A stretch of DNA of 64,000 bases, from positions 1,426,001-1,490,000 of the forward strand of contig CP121691.1 of assembly GCA_038396585.1 (NCBI GenBank), written 5' to 3'. The DNA comes from Vallitaleaceae bacterium 9-2 (lineage in GTDB: Bacteria; Bacillota; Clostridia; Lachnospirales; Vallitaleaceae). The stretch's first letter is position 1. The number at the start of each line of letters is the position of its first letter. The notes under the pieces were generated by a model, which was not told where the DNA came from, searched no databases, and saw nothing but the letters and a program-made list of their open reading frames with translations. Shown here piece by piece: positions 44,386 to 53,214 of this stretch. Made by a program: the position numbers and the translations under genes.

Positions 44386-46104
44386 TTAAAATGGAGCCGA
44401 TTCAAAGAATTTCCATGGATTAACATAGACTCCATTATTGTACATAGAAAAATGAAGGTGAGGTCCGGTGGAAAAACCAGTGGAACCAACAGTTCCTATG
44501 ACATCACCTTTTTCAACATAATCCCCAACACCAACATCAAGTGTTTCAAGATGATAGTACTGACTATAAATTCCAACACCATGATCGATAAAAATAGTGT
44601 TACCGGTGATGGCAAGGTGTTCGCTCATACGAACATATCCGCTTTCTGTGGCAAGAATAGGTGTTCCGGTAGGATTGGCAAAATCAATACCATTATGCCT
44701 AGAACTTTCAACGGCATCATTGGTATAACGTATAACGCCATATTCTGTGGAAATTCTGCCACCCACGGGTTGCAAAAAAGCGCCTGTCCACAAAGGTTGA
44801 TCATGGTTTAACTCTCGAGCACGCTTGAAAGCTTCAGCTAAAGCAATTTCATTTTCATTTGAACGTATACTTGCTGTTGTTGAAGAGGTCTTTAATTGTT
44901 GAGTTGGAAATTCCTTATCAATAACTTCAATAGGTAATTGTGTTGTTTTTACAGTGTTTCCAGCACGTTCTTCATGTATTTTTAAGACGTACGCACCAGA
45001 AGATAACTTACTTGTCAGCGGCAGAAATAAATAATTGGCATCGTCTTGTTTAATCCATGTAAGTTCTTCATGATATATGTCGGATTCAAAAGTGTAGACA
45101 GCATCGGAACTTACATGATCTGCTTTTACGACAACAAGATCACCAGGTTCATAAGTGCTATGGTTAAGGGCGTAAGTAGTAGGTAGCTCAATACTAAAGG
45201 AAGTATTTTGAGTTAATGTCCCGTAATCCATTTGGGATGTTTTTGGCCAATTATAATCAATGGCTAAATGATAATTTCCATTGGTATTTGGTAATATAAT
45301 GGAGGCTTTTTTGTTTTCAAAAAGGAGCGCTTTTTGTTCAATGAGATTTTGTGATGCATCATAGAGTGCATAAGTAGCAGAAGGTATGTCCAGTGTCTGG
45401 TCAGATTCTACAATGGATAACTCAATGGTTTGAGGTTCTGTTTCAATGACATATGCACTATAGTCTGGTGTTGCAATAAAATCATCGCTGATAATTTCGT
45501 GGGAATAATAGGATTGATATATATAATAATTCCATGTTCCGCTAAGCTGTGTATCAAGTTCCTCAAGATTATGGGAAAGGGTTATTTGTGGAAGTTTACG
45601 CTTAGGGAAAAAATATTCAAGTATTCCTGATTGAATAAGTTCATCAAAAGATTCATCAGAGTATATGAGCATATCCTTATCCGCAGTAATTTGAAAACGT
45701 TGCGTATTAAAATCAATGGCTACAGAATAATTATCATATTTTTTTTCACTGGAAAATGCATTCATCTTTAATGTGAATACATCGTTATCTTCATGAAGCT
45801 TGTCCGTTGCATCTTTTGATGGATAGCTTTCTTGGGAAAATGCATTCAATAATTTTTCTAAGGTTACAGATTTAGCAGCATCACTTGCATTACTTGCAAC
45901 AATCGTTTCAAATAGTTCGCCACTATGATCATAGAGTTCATAAAAGAGGTAAGCTTCATCGGTGATGGAGGTTAATTGCTTATTTGAATTAGTGGTTGTG
46001 AAAAAGTGACAGGAAGAAACTAATAGTAATATGCTTACAAGAACAAAGAAAAAAAGGAGCCTTTGTCTTGGTGATTTAAAGTGCTTAGAAAAAAATAGTT
46101 TCAT
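44386..46104 (-). CDS. M23 family metallopeptidase lipoprotein
   Basis: 572-aa protein. It begins with a lipoprotein signal peptide (hydrophobic stretch ending LLLVSSC, so lipidation at that Cys). A long extracellular middle part has two or three beta-rich segments of no recognised family, and a C-terminal LytM/M23 domain contains HNGIDFANPTGTPI, GNTIFIDHG and TGPHLHFSM (zinc ligands H, D, HxH). M23 enzymes cleave peptidoglycan cross-bridges or act as regulators. ATG 46104 follows GGAGGATTT; an upstream in-frame ATG at 46143 is rejected. It is convergent with ispF, 4 nt apart. Confidence 0.9.
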   Translation of the reverse strand: MKLFFSKHFKSPRQRLLFFFVLVSILLLVSSCHFFTTTNSNKQLTSITDEAYLFYELYDHSGELFETIVASNASDAAKSVTLEKLLNAFSQESYPSKDATDKLHEDNDVFTLKMNAFSSEKKYDNYSVAIDFNTQRFQITADKDMLIYSDESFDELIQSGILEYFFPKRKLPQITLSHNLEELDTQLSGTWNYYIYQSYYSHEIISDDFIATPDYSAYVIETEPQTIELSIVESDQTLDIPSATYALYDASQNLIEQKALLFENKKASIILPNTNGNYHLAIDYNWPKTSQMDYGTLTQNTSFSIELPTTYALNHSTYEPGDLVVVKADHVSSDAVYTFESDIYHEELTWIKQDDANYLFLPLTSKLSSGAYVLKIHEERAGNTVKTTQLPIEVIDKEFPTQQLKTSSTTASIRSNENEIALAEAFKRARELNHDQPLWTGAFLQPVGGRISTEYGVIRYTNDAVESSRHNGIDFANPTGTPILATESGYVRMSEHLAITGNTIFIDHGVGIYSQYYHLETLDVGVGDYVEKGDVIGTVGSTGFSTGPHLHFSMYNNGVYVNPWKFFESAPF

Positions 46105-46269
46105 TGTAAATCCTCCGTTAAAATATTTGTAGCTGAAATACACCTATTATAGCAGATTTTGAAAGATAATAAAGTAAATAAACTAAATAAATTAGAATTG
46201 TTGTAAATTTCGTGATATAATAATCTGTGATTTATATTTACGAAAATTCATGGTTAAAGGAGTTTCAAG

Positions 46270-47739
46270 ATGAGTAATAAAATAAGAACGCGTTATGCAC
46301 CAAGTCCAACAGGGAAAATGCATGTAGGGAATTTACGAACGGCACTATATGCGTATTTAATTGCAAAACATGAGAATGGAGATTTTTTGTTACGTATAGA
46401 AGATACTGATCAGGAGCGATTGGTTGAAGGCGCAACAGATATTATATATAATACGTTAATTGATGCGAAGCTTATTCATGACGAAGGACCGGATAAGGAT
46501 GGTGGCGTAGGACCATATGTTCAAAGTGAACGTCAACATCAAGGGATTTATTTGGAATATGCAAAAAAATTAGTGGAAAAAGGGGAAGCCTATTATTGTT
46601 TTTGCCAAAAAGAGCGTTTAGATGGACTACGCCAAGAGGCAGAAGAAAAAAAAGAGGCATATCGTTATGACAAGCATTGTTTAAATCTGTCAGATGAAGA
46701 GATTAAAGCTAAACTTGCAAATAATGAAGCCTATGTAATCCGACAAAATAATCCTATTGAAGGGACTACGGTTTTTTCAGATGTGCTTTATGGAGATATA
46801 GCCGTTGACAATAAAGAGCTTGAAGATATGGTTCTTATTAAAACCGATGGATATCCAACATATAACTTTGCCAATGTCGTTGATGACCATTTAATGGGGA
46901 TCACACATGTAGTTCGTGGAAATGAATACTTGTCATCATCGCCAAAGTATAATCGTTTATACAATGCTTTTGGCTGGGAGGTTCCAGTATATGTACATTG
47001 TCCATTGATTACAGATGAAAATCACAAAAAATTAAGTAAACGTTTAGGACATGCTTCGTATGAAGACCTTATAGATTTAGGTTTTTTAAGTGAAGCAATT
47101 GTTAATTATGTGGCATTACTTGGATGGAGTCCTTCATCTAATGAAGAAATTTTTTCAATGGATGAATTAATTGAGTTATTTGACTATCATAATATTAATA
47201 AAGCACCGGCTGTTTTTGACATGAAGAAGTTTCGATGGATGAACAGCGAATATATTAAACGCATGGATCCAGATGCCTTTTATGAAATGGTGCAGGACCG
47301 TATAAAGAAAGTTGTACCAAATGAAGCGTTAGACCACAAGAAGATAGCAGCATTAGCTCAGACACGCCTTGAAACATTAGTAGACATTGATGATATCATC
47401 GACTTTTTCCAAGCTGTTCCTGAGTATGATAAGGCTATCTATACACATAAAAAAATGAAGACGAATCCGGAAAATTCATGTGGATTTATGCAGCAAGTCT
47501 TACCGGTATTAGAAGCACATGAAGACTGGACGGTTGAAGCACTACATGATGCGGTTATGGCATTTATAAAAACAACGGATTTAAAAAATGGTCAAGTATT
47601 ATGGCCTTTAAGAACGGCGCTATCTGGTAAACAGTCAACACCAGGAGGTGCATTTGATATTATGGGGATTCTAGGTAAAGATGAATCGATTAAACGTATA
47701 AAGGCAGGAATTCAAAAATTACAAGATGAAATGGAGTAA
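46270..47739 (+). CDS. gltX: Glutamyl-tRNA synthetase
   Basis: 489-aa class I aminoacyl-tRNA synthetase. It has the HIGH-type motif in [18 protein letters not shown] (HVGN), a zinc-type CFC...C cluster after [10 protein letters not shown], and the KLSKR loop ([11 protein letters not shown]). The C-terminal anticodon-binding domain is full length. ATG follows AAAGGAG. It is 3 nt from ung and probably co-transcribed. No T-box leader was seen in the 165 nt upstream; a TATAAT at 46216-46221 is the likely -10. Confidence 0.97.
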   Translation: MSNKIRTRYAPSPTGKMHVGNLRTALYAYLIAKHENGDFLLRIEDTDQERLVEGATDIIYNTLIDAKLIHDEGPDKDGGVGPYVQSERQHQGIYLEYAKKLVEKGEAYYCFCQKERLDGLRQEAEEKKEAYRYDKHCLNLSDEEIKAKLANNEAYVIRQNNPIEGTTVFSDVLYGDIAVDNKELEDMVLIKTDGYPTYNFANVVDDHLMGITHVVRGNEYLSSSPKYNRLYNAFGWEVPVYVHCPLITDENHKKLSKRLGHASYEDLIDLGFLSEAIVNYVALLGWSPSSNEEIFSMDELIELFDYHNINKAPAVFDMKKFRWMNSEYIKRMDPDAFYEMVQDRIKKVVPNEALDHKKIAALAQTRLETLVDIDDIIDFFQAVPEYDKAIYTHKKMKTNPENSCGFMQQVLPVLEAHEDWTVEALHDAVMAFIKTTDLKNGQVLWPLRTALSGKQSTPGGAFDIMGILGKDESIKRIKAGIQKLQDEME

Positions 47740-47742
47740 AAA

Positions 47743-48420
47743 ATGAGTAAAGTTTTTATGAATGATTGGCAAGAGCTTCTAAACGATGAACTTCAGCAAG
47801 ATTATTACATTAAAATGCGTGAATTCTTAATTCAGGAGTACAAAACAAAGCAAATCTTTCCGAAAGCAAAAGACATTTATAATGCATTTCATTTAACACC
47901 ATATCATGAGGTTAAAGTGGTGATTATTGGTCAGGACCCATATCATAATGATTTTCAGGCACATGGATTGTGCTTTTCAGTTCAAAAAAATGTAGATATT
48001 CCTCCAAGCTTACGAAATATATACAAAGAGTTGGCTTCGGATTGTGGATGCTATATTCCAAAACATGGAAACCTTGAAAAGTGGGCGAAGCAAGGCGTAT
48101 TGCTTTTGAATGCAGTATTAACTGTACGGGCCCATGAAGCAGCTTCACACGCAAAAATTGGCTGGGAGCGGTTTACCGATCATGTGATTTCTGTATTGAA
48201 TGCACGTGAAGAACCGATTGTTTTCTTGCTGTGGGGGAACTTTGCCCGATCGAAAAAGAAATTAATAACAAATAGTCAACATATCATTATTGAATCGGCC
48301 CACCCAAGTCCTCTTTCAGCATCGAGAGGATTCTTTGGGAGCCGACCATTTTCAAAAATCAATACCATATTATCAGAGCGTAATCAAGCAGTCATTGATT
48401 GGCAAATCGAGGATGAGTAA
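47743..48420 (+). CDS. ung: Uracil-DNA glycosylase
   Basis: 225-aa family 1 uracil-DNA glycosylase, excising uracil from DNA. Water-activating loop is GQDPYHNDFQAHGLCFSV, with SLRNIYKEL, LLLNAVLTVRAHEAASH and the HPSPLSASRGFFG leucine loop. It follows gltX by 3 nt. The length is normal for the family. Confidence 0.97.
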   Translation: MSKVFMNDWQELLNDELQQDYYIKMREFLIQEYKTKQIFPKAKDIYNAFHLTPYHEVKVVIIGQDPYHNDFQAHGLCFSVQKNVDIPPSLRNIYKELASDCGCYIPKHGNLEKWAKQGVLLLNAVLTVRAHEAASHAKIGWERFTDHVISVLNAREEPIVFLLWGNFARSKKKLITNSQHIIIESAHPSPLSASRGFFGSRPFSKINTILSERNQAVIDWQIEDE

Positions 48421-48478
48421 CCTCTTGTGACTAAGAGGACCAAATAAAATGAGGAGACGGTAAGAGGAGGGTGTATCG

Positions 48479-48952
48479 TTGAAGGATGGAGAAAAAGAGA
48501 CAATTGTCATACTAGATAACCATGAGGAAACACTTATTTGGTTATCGCAAATTTTTGAAGAAAATGGGTACAATGTAAATGTAGCAACAAATCTAGAACA
48601 ATTAATGTTTTGCCTTGAAGAAGAAAAAACAGACTTACTTGTTATTAACTTTTGCTGTGAAGTGAAAAAGAAAAAGGAAATTTTTCTAAAGGTACGTGGA
48701 GAAGAAAGATATTTTCAAATTCCTATATTGGGACTTTTTCGTGATGAGCCTATAGAAGTAATAGACTTATACCTTGAATTAGGAGTAGACCATATTTGCA
48801 CACATCCTTTTTCGAAGAAAAATATCCGTATTCATGCAGAACAGCTTATTGAAGCGGTGCAGACAAGAGAACTCATTGATGATTTAAATCAAAAAAACCT
48901 ATTTTTGGAAAGAGAAAATGCATATCTAAAAGGAAAAATGGTTCGAAAATAA
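48479..48952 (+). CDS. Degenerate response-regulator receiver protein
   Basis: 157-aa CheY-like domain with a C-terminal coiled coil (LIDDLNQKNLFLERENAYLKGK). The acidic-pocket position reads ILDN. The phospho-acceptor strand is LLVINFC, with Asn where Asp is expected, and the conserved Lys-Pro turn is HPF instead of KPF. It is therefore probably a pseudo-receiver that is not phosphorylated in the normal way. There is no output domain. It starts at TTG 48479 after AGGAGGG; no in-frame ATG lies nearby. It ends just before the second copy of the repeated hairpin. Confidence 0.72.
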   Translation: MKDGEKETIVILDNHEETLIWLSQIFEENGYNVNVATNLEQLMFCLEEEKTDLLVINFCCEVKKKKEIFLKVRGEERYFQIPILGLFRDEPIEVIDLYLELGVDHICTHPFSKKNIRIHAEQLIEAVQTRELIDDLNQKNLFLERENAYLKGKMVRK

Positions 48953-48975
48953 GAAGACGAATAAAAAGTAGCATT

Positions 48976-49030
48976 AAAAAGGGAGCTGAGCGTCAGCAAA
49001 TTTCATTTGTTAACGCAACAGCCCCTTTTA
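48976..49030 (+). terminator. Long repeated hairpin terminator, copy 2
   Basis: Near-identical to 42361-42413: GGGAGCTGAGCGTCAGC, AAATTTCATTTG and TAACGCAACAGCCCC, followed by TTTT. It differs by a handful of bases, one of which introduces a mismatch in the outer stem. It lies between the receiver-like gene and a convergent membrane-protein gene. Confidence 0.85.
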
Positions 49031-49044
49031 TTATTTTTAGAATA

Positions 49045-49446
49045 TTAATATAAGGAACTCATATTGTTTAATGCATATGCGATATATAGTAGAATACTTA
49101 GTGTCGATACAATAAGTGAAATGACGAGTGAAATACTGATGTGATCAGTTTTTCGTTTTAAGCGTCGTGTATTGATGATTAATGAAAGTAAAGAAAAGAA
49201 AAAGAGTACGACAGCGACGATAAAAGAAATAACCATCATCTGTTCATCCCATACGGTTCGCCTGGATACATCAAAGAGACGATCAAAAAAAGTGGTTTGT
49301 TCCGGACGAGCCATGTCAGTGATTAGAAAAAAGGTGCCCAATAGAAGCCAAACGACAAAACTTGATACACGAATCCAGTAAACAAGGAAATCAGGGCCAA
49401 TACGTTTTTCATAGAAATTAGACCTATGGCTATCCATCATAGTCAT
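49045..49446 (-). CDS. Small membrane protein of unknown function
   Basis: 133-aa protein with three hydrophobic segments (VSSFVVWLLLGTFFLI, MVISFIVAVVLFFFSLLSLI, ISLVISLIVSTLSILLYIAY) and charged loops. I do not recognise a named family. ATG 49446 follows AAAGGAGGG; an in-frame ATG at 49485 is upstream of that site and rejected. It is convergent with the receiver-like gene across the repeated hairpin and divergent from ilvE. Confidence 0.7.
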   Translation of the reverse strand: MTMMDSHRSNFYEKRIGPDFLVYWIRVSSFVVWLLLGTFFLITDMARPEQTTFFDRLFDVSRRTVWDEQMMVISFIVAVVLFFFSLLSLIINTRRLKRKTDHISISLVISLIVSTLSILLYIAYALNNMSSLY

Positions 49447-49569
49447 GACAAACCCTCCTTTAAAATAAAAACAATCTATGAACATATTATATCATAATTG
49501 TGAACAAAATAAAAGATAATATTAAGTGCGCTATAACGCACAAAAATTGTAAAAAAGTGTTTTTTGTCA

Positions 49570-49598
49570 TTGTAAGTTCATTGTATATCTGATATAAT
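49570..49598 (+). promoter_or_regulatory. Sigma-A promoter of ilvE
   Basis: TTGTAA (49570-49575), 17-nt spacer, TATAAT (49593-49598), 32 nt before the GTG start of ilvE. Confidence 0.65.
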
Positions 49599-49630
49599 GT
49601 CTGCAATGAAAGTGATTAAGGAGGTATACA

Positions 49631-50692
49631 GTGAATATTCAAGTGACTAGAGCAGACAAATTAAAAGAAAAACCCTCTTCAAGTAATCTCGGGTTTGGTA
49701 ATGTTTTTACGGATCATATGTTTATTATGGATTATACAGAAGGACAAGGATGGCATGATGCTCGTATTGTACCTTATCAGCCACTAACACTAGATCCGGC
49801 AACGATGGTCTTTCATTATGGGCAAGAAATGTTTGAAGGGCTTAAGGCTTATAAAAATCCAGAAGGAGATATATTGCTGTTTCGACCAGAGAAAAATGCG
49901 GATCGTTTAAACATTACTAATGACCGTATCTGTATGCCGCAATTACCAGTAGAAGATTTTATAGAGGCGGTAAAGGCTGTTGTTGATATAGACCGAGAAT
50001 GGATTCCAGAAGGGCTTGGCAATGCTTTATATATTCGTCCTTTTATTATTGCGACAGATCCTTTTTTAGGGGTACGTCCATCGTTGACATATAAATTTAT
50101 GATTATATTATCTCCGGTAGGTCCATATTATAAAGAGGGGATTAATCCTGTTAAGATATGGGTTGAGCAAGAATATGTACGTGCGGTACCTGGGGGAATC
50201 GGATTTGCCAAAACAGGCGGAAATTATGTTGCAAGTATCAAGGCACAAGCCAATGCTAAAAACCGAGGGTATGCGCAAGTGCTTTGGTTGGATGGTATTG
50301 AGCGTAAGTACATTGAAGAAGTAGGAACAATGAATGTGTTCTTCAAGATTGATGGACGGGTCATTACGCCTAGTTTAACAGGAAGTATTTTAGCTGGAGT
50401 TACTAGAGACACAGTTATAGAGTTATTAAAAATGTGGAATGTTCCTGTTTCAGAAGAGCGTATCACTATTGAAGAGCTGATAGAATACGGAAAAAAAGGC
50501 CTTCTTGAAGAGGCCTTTGGGACTGGAACCGCAGCCGTTATATCGCCAATTGGTGAATTTAGATATAACGATCAGGTCGTGGTAGTTCATGATGGGATTA
50601 TTGGAGAATTGTCTCAGAGAATCTACGAAGAATTAACCAGTATACAAATGGGAAAAATCGAAGATACATTTGGCTGGACAATAAAGATTTGA
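49631..50692 (+). CDS. ilvE: Branched-chain amino acid aminotransferase
   Basis: 353-aa PLP enzyme of fold type IV (type II BCAT length). It catalyses the last step of Leu, Ile and Val synthesis and the first step of their breakdown. It has FHYGQEMFEGLKAY, LYIRPFIIATD, the PLP-binding Lys in GFAKTGGNYVASIKAQ, and EEVGTMNVFF. It starts at GTG 49631 after AGGAGGT. No T-box or leader-peptide attenuator was seen in the upstream gap. Confidence 0.95.
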   Translation: MNIQVTRADKLKEKPSSSNLGFGNVFTDHMFIMDYTEGQGWHDARIVPYQPLTLDPATMVFHYGQEMFEGLKAYKNPEGDILLFRPEKNADRLNITNDRICMPQLPVEDFIEAVKAVVDIDREWIPEGLGNALYIRPFIIATDPFLGVRPSLTYKFMIILSPVGPYYKEGINPVKIWVEQEYVRAVPGGIGFAKTGGNYVASIKAQANAKNRGYAQVLWLDGIERKYIEEVGTMNVFFKIDGRVITPSLTGSILAGVTRDTVIELLKMWNVPVSEERITIEELIEYGKKGLLEEAFGTGTAAVISPIGEFRYNDQVVVVHDGIIGELSQRIYEELTSIQMGKIEDTFGWTIKI

Positions 50693-50726
50693 TAGAGGTG
50701 TAAAGTGTAGGAACTACGTGTGAAAA

Positions 50727-50750
50727 GTATCCGTATAAAAAGTGCACCGA
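50727..50750 (+). repeat. Left arm of a 24-bp inverted repeat beside the RAYT gene
   Basis: GTATCCGTATAAAAAGTGCA plus CCGA; its reverse complement, with one mismatch, is at 50865-50888. The 114 nt between the arms show no gene. The arms could form a large stem-loop just 3' of the transposase-like gene. Confidence 0.8.
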
Positions 50751-50864
50751 CATTGACGTTTGAAAAGACAAGATATTAATTAGATCATTAGGGTATAGGG
50801 TTTTCATTGTAAGATGATAAAAGATTTGGATTTTTTTGAAGTAGTATAGAATTAAAATAAGAAA

Positions 50865-50888
50865 TCGGTACACTTTTTATACGGATAC
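50865..50888 (+). repeat. Right arm of the 24-bp inverted repeat beside the RAYT gene
   Basis: TCGGTACACTTTTTATACGG plus ATAC, complementary to 50727-50750 at 23 of 24 positions. It ends 6 nt before the 3' end of the transposase-like gene. Confidence 0.8.
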
Positions 50889-50894
50889 GAAAAA

Positions 50895-51686
50895 TTATAT
50901 ATTTCTGGTGCGAATAACACGTCCTACGATATGGCGACTTAGATTTAATAGGTCGCCTATTTCTTTTTGAGTCAGTTCCGACTCCTGATAAATTCTTCGA
51001 ATCAGATGGTTACGTATGGGATTTGCTTCTTGAAGCTTATCATAGGATAGTTGATAGGTTTCTAATTCCTCCTTTAATATTTCTTTGGCTTTATTGACAC
51101 GATGATACAAGTGATCTTTTATATCAAAATTAACAGTTTCATCCATTTCATGATGAATGCTGCTTAAAAGTCTACTGGCTTTTACTGCGTCATTTTTATC
51201 AAAAAAATCATAGATAAAATTCTTATGAATCATAGATAAACGGGACGGATCAAGATAATCTTGATAGCTAGAATAAGGATAACTTAATCCAGCGCATAAT
51301 CCGAGACGCTTTGGCTTTTGGTGAATAAACCGCAAACGGCAAATGAGTTCTTTTCTTAAGTGAATGCTTTCGCTTTGATAACGGCCTGAAAACACAATAC
51401 CATGGGATGCATATTTTTTTTGATAATATTTTGCGTAGAGTGAAGAAGTCGTTCTTAGTATTATTGGCAAAGAGTTCTTTGTCGTTTCTTCAATAAGAAG
51501 ATGAATATGATCTTCGACTAAGCAATATGCATATAAATGAAAAGCGTATTGTCGTTGTTTTCCAGCAAGTATCTTTAGAAAAGCTTGATAGTCAGAGTCA
51601 TTTCGAAAAAGGGATTGGTTTTCTGGTGCCTTAAGTAATATGTGATAAAATTTACTTGATGAGTAGTAGCTTGTTCGACGTGCCAT
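50895..51686 (-). CDS. REP-associated tyrosine transposase-like (Y1/HUH) protein
   Basis: 263-aa protein. The N-terminal Y1 transposase-like domain has the HUH motif in EDHIHLLIEE and Tyr residues in the LYAKYYQKKY segment, followed by GRYQSESI. A C-terminal extension ends in a helix-turn-helix resembling the DnaA/Chp-type tail (SELTQKEIGDLLNLSRHIVGRVI). This matches RAYT/TnpA-REP proteins, single-copy domesticated relatives of IS200/IS605 transposases that act on palindromic DNA. A 24-bp inverted repeat lies directly at its 3' side. The start follows AGGAGGAC. Confidence 0.82.
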   Translation of the reverse strand: MARRTSYYSSSKFYHILLKAPENQSLFRNDSDYQAFLKILAGKQRQYAFHLYAYCLVEDHIHLLIEETTKNSLPIILRTTSSLYAKYYQKKYASHGIVFSGRYQSESIHLRKELICRLRFIHQKPKRLGLCAGLSYPYSSYQDYLDPSRLSMIHKNFIYDFFDKNDAVKASRLLSSIHHEMDETVNFDIKDHLYHRVNKAKEILKEELETYQLSYDKLQEANPIRNHLIRRIYQESELTQKEIGDLLNLSRHIVGRVIRTRNI

Positions 51687-51879
51687 ATCGTCCTCCTGTA
51701 CGTAGTTTTTTTGTTGCGATGAATGTATTATATTACATCTAAAAAAGCTTTTGGTCAGCTCGCAGCAGACAATGAAAAATTTTGTTGCTAAATCAAAAAA
51801 GCTATATTATAATTGGCATATAAATCATAGAGATTCTTTTGATTTAAAAAACTTGTAAAACATGCATTTGGAGGTTGTT

Positions 51880-52383
51880 ATGTTAAAGAGTAATAAGAAT
51901 CATTTTGTGCCTGAATTTGACAAACCAAAACACGCGATGAAAAATTTTGGCGGATATGATGAGTATGATCCGATGTCTGAATTGGATCCGATTGAACTGG
52001 GGTTAGAGAGAATAGAAGTAATTAAGCAGTGGCTTGTAAAGGAGAATCGAATTTTAGGTGCATTATTGATTGGCTCTTATGCAAGAAGTGAACAAAGAGA
52101 AGACTCAGATATTGACTTGATTTTTATTGTGGAAAACATTGATGAGTGGATTGATACTCCCCAATGGGTAAAACGTTTTGGCCCTGTAATGAGTCAAACC
52201 GACGAGGTTTATGAAGATATTAAGGCCTTACGTGTATACTATAAGGATAATGTTGAAATCGAATTTGGATTTACAAGTAAAGCGTGGCTGGACAAACCTT
52301 TTAAGGAAACCACAAAAGAAGCTCTTGATGGAGGATATGTAATACTTTCAAATAAACGACATCTTTTAGATGATTTGGGTTGA
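51880..52383 (+). CDS. MNT-type nucleotidyltransferase domain protein
   Basis: 167-aa protein with the polymerase-beta-like nucleotidyltransferase motif GSYARSEQREDSDIDLIF (GSxARGE...SDxDL), as in minimal nucleotidyltransferases and aminoglycoside adenylyltransferase-like proteins. The EIEFGFTSKAWLDKPF stretch downstream resembles the third acidic site. There is no HEPN partner gene next to it, so a toxin-antitoxin pair is not supported. ATG 51880 follows GGAGG; ATG 51862 lies upstream of it. Substrate unknown. Confidence 0.78.
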   Translation: MLKSNKNHFVPEFDKPKHAMKNFGGYDEYDPMSELDPIELGLERIEVIKQWLVKENRILGALLIGSYARSEQREDSDIDLIFIVENIDEWIDTPQWVKRFGPVMSQTDEVYEDIKALRVYYKDNVEIEFGFTSKAWLDKPFKETTKEALDGGYVILSNKRHLLDDLG

Positions 52384-52408
52384 TTTTTATCAACAGATAC
52401 TTTATAAT
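52380..52408 (+). promoter_or_regulatory. Sigma-A promoter of the xpt transcript
   Basis: TTGATT (52380-52385), 17-nt spacer, TATAAT (52403-52408), about 25 nt upstream of the purine aptamer and overlapping the stop codon of the preceding gene. Confidence 0.72.
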
Positions 52409-52432
52409 GCAACTTATCATAATTGAATAGTT

Positions 52433-52500
52433 CTCGTATAAATTTGACAATATGGGTCAAACGTTTCTACAAACTACCGTAAATAGTTATAGGCTACGAG
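52433..52500 (+). ncRNA. Purine (guanine-type) riboswitch
   Basis: P1 is CTCGTA / TACGAG, P2 TTTGAC / GTCAAA with loop AATATGG, P3 AACTA / TAGTT with loop CCGTAAA. Joining segments TATAAA, ACGTTTCTAC and GGCTACG match the purine aptamer. The discriminating pyrimidine in GGCTACG is C, which pairs with guanine rather than adenine. It lies upstream of xpt and is followed by a terminator. Confidence 0.95.
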
Positions 52501-52539
52501 TTTAATTCTTACACGCAAACTATTTGCGTCTAGAAGAGG

Positions 52540-52568
52540 GCTCTACTATATTTTAGTAGAGCTTTTTT
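52540..52568 (+). terminator. Riboswitch-controlled terminator before xpt
   Basis: Stem GCTCTACTA / TAGTAGAGC with a short T-rich loop, followed by TTTTTT. When guanine is bound the terminator is expected to form (OFF switch). A further hairpin ACGCAAA / TTTGCGT lies at 52513-52529 between aptamer and terminator. Confidence 0.9.
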
Positions 52569-52589
52569 ATCTTTTTAAGGAGAAAGTCA

Positions 52590-53159
52590 ATGAAATTATT
52601 ACATGAACGTATTAAACAAAATGGTTCGGTTGTATCAGAAGAAATACTCAAAGTAGATTCATTTTTAAATCATCAAATCGATGCAAATCTTATGATGGAA
52701 ATGGGAAAAGAATTCAAACGACGGTTTGAGGATGAAAAAATTACAAAAATTGTTACGATAGAGGCATCTGGAATTGCTATTGCAGCATTGGCGGCCTTAT
52801 CCTTTCAAGTTCCCGTTGTTTTTGCAAAAAAAACACAAAGCCGGAATTTGGATGCGCAAGTCTATACCTATCCAGTATATTCATTTACCAAGCAGCAAAC
52901 CTATGATATTCATATATCAAAAAAATATATTCAATCGACAGACCGTGTACTTATTTTGGACGATTTTTTAGCTAATGGGCAAGCTGTTGAAGGGCTTATA
53001 CAGCTTGTAAATCAAGGTGGCGGTGAAGTTGCCGGTGTTGGTATTGTTATTGAGAAAGGGTTTCAACCAGGCGGAAAAACTCTCCGTGATCAAGGTGTTC
53101 GTGTAGAATCCCTTGCGATTATTGACCGTATGAAAGATGGAGAAATCCATTTTTTATAG
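52590..53159 (+). CDS. xpt: Xanthine phosphoribosyltransferase
   Basis: 189-aa purine salvage enzyme converting xanthine and PRPP to XMP. It starts LLHERIKQNGSVVSEEILKV, and has EASGIAIAALAAL and the PRPP loop RVLILDDFLANGQA. ATG follows AAGGAG. It is controlled by the guanine riboswitch and terminator upstream. The BMP-type transporter operon begins 55 nt downstream and may be partly co-regulated by read-through. Confidence 0.96.
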   Translation: MKLLHERIKQNGSVVSEEILKVDSFLNHQIDANLMMEMGKEFKRRFEDEKITKIVTIEASGIAIAALAALSFQVPVVFAKKTQSRNLDAQVYTYPVYSFTKQQTYDIHISKKYIQSTDRVLILDDFLANGQAVEGLIQLVNQGGGEVAGVGIVIEKGFQPGGKTLRDQGVRVESLAIIDRMKDGEIHFL

Positions 53160-53214
53160 ATGTGTAGGGGTGACCCTATCAAATTATATCTATGTATAAA
53201 TTCTAGGAGGAATT

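Noticed and set aside
46105-46269. T-box leader before gltX
   Set aside because: No T-box core or terminator/antiterminator pair is visible in the 165 nt.
50712-51707. 8-bp inverted pair AACTACGT / ACGTAGTT around the RAYT gene as element ends
   Set aside because: Eight bases at this distance are easily expected by chance, and no target duplication is seen.
51880-52383. Toxin-antitoxin (HEPN-MNT) pair
   Set aside because: Only the nucleotidyltransferase is present; neither neighbour is a HEPN protein.
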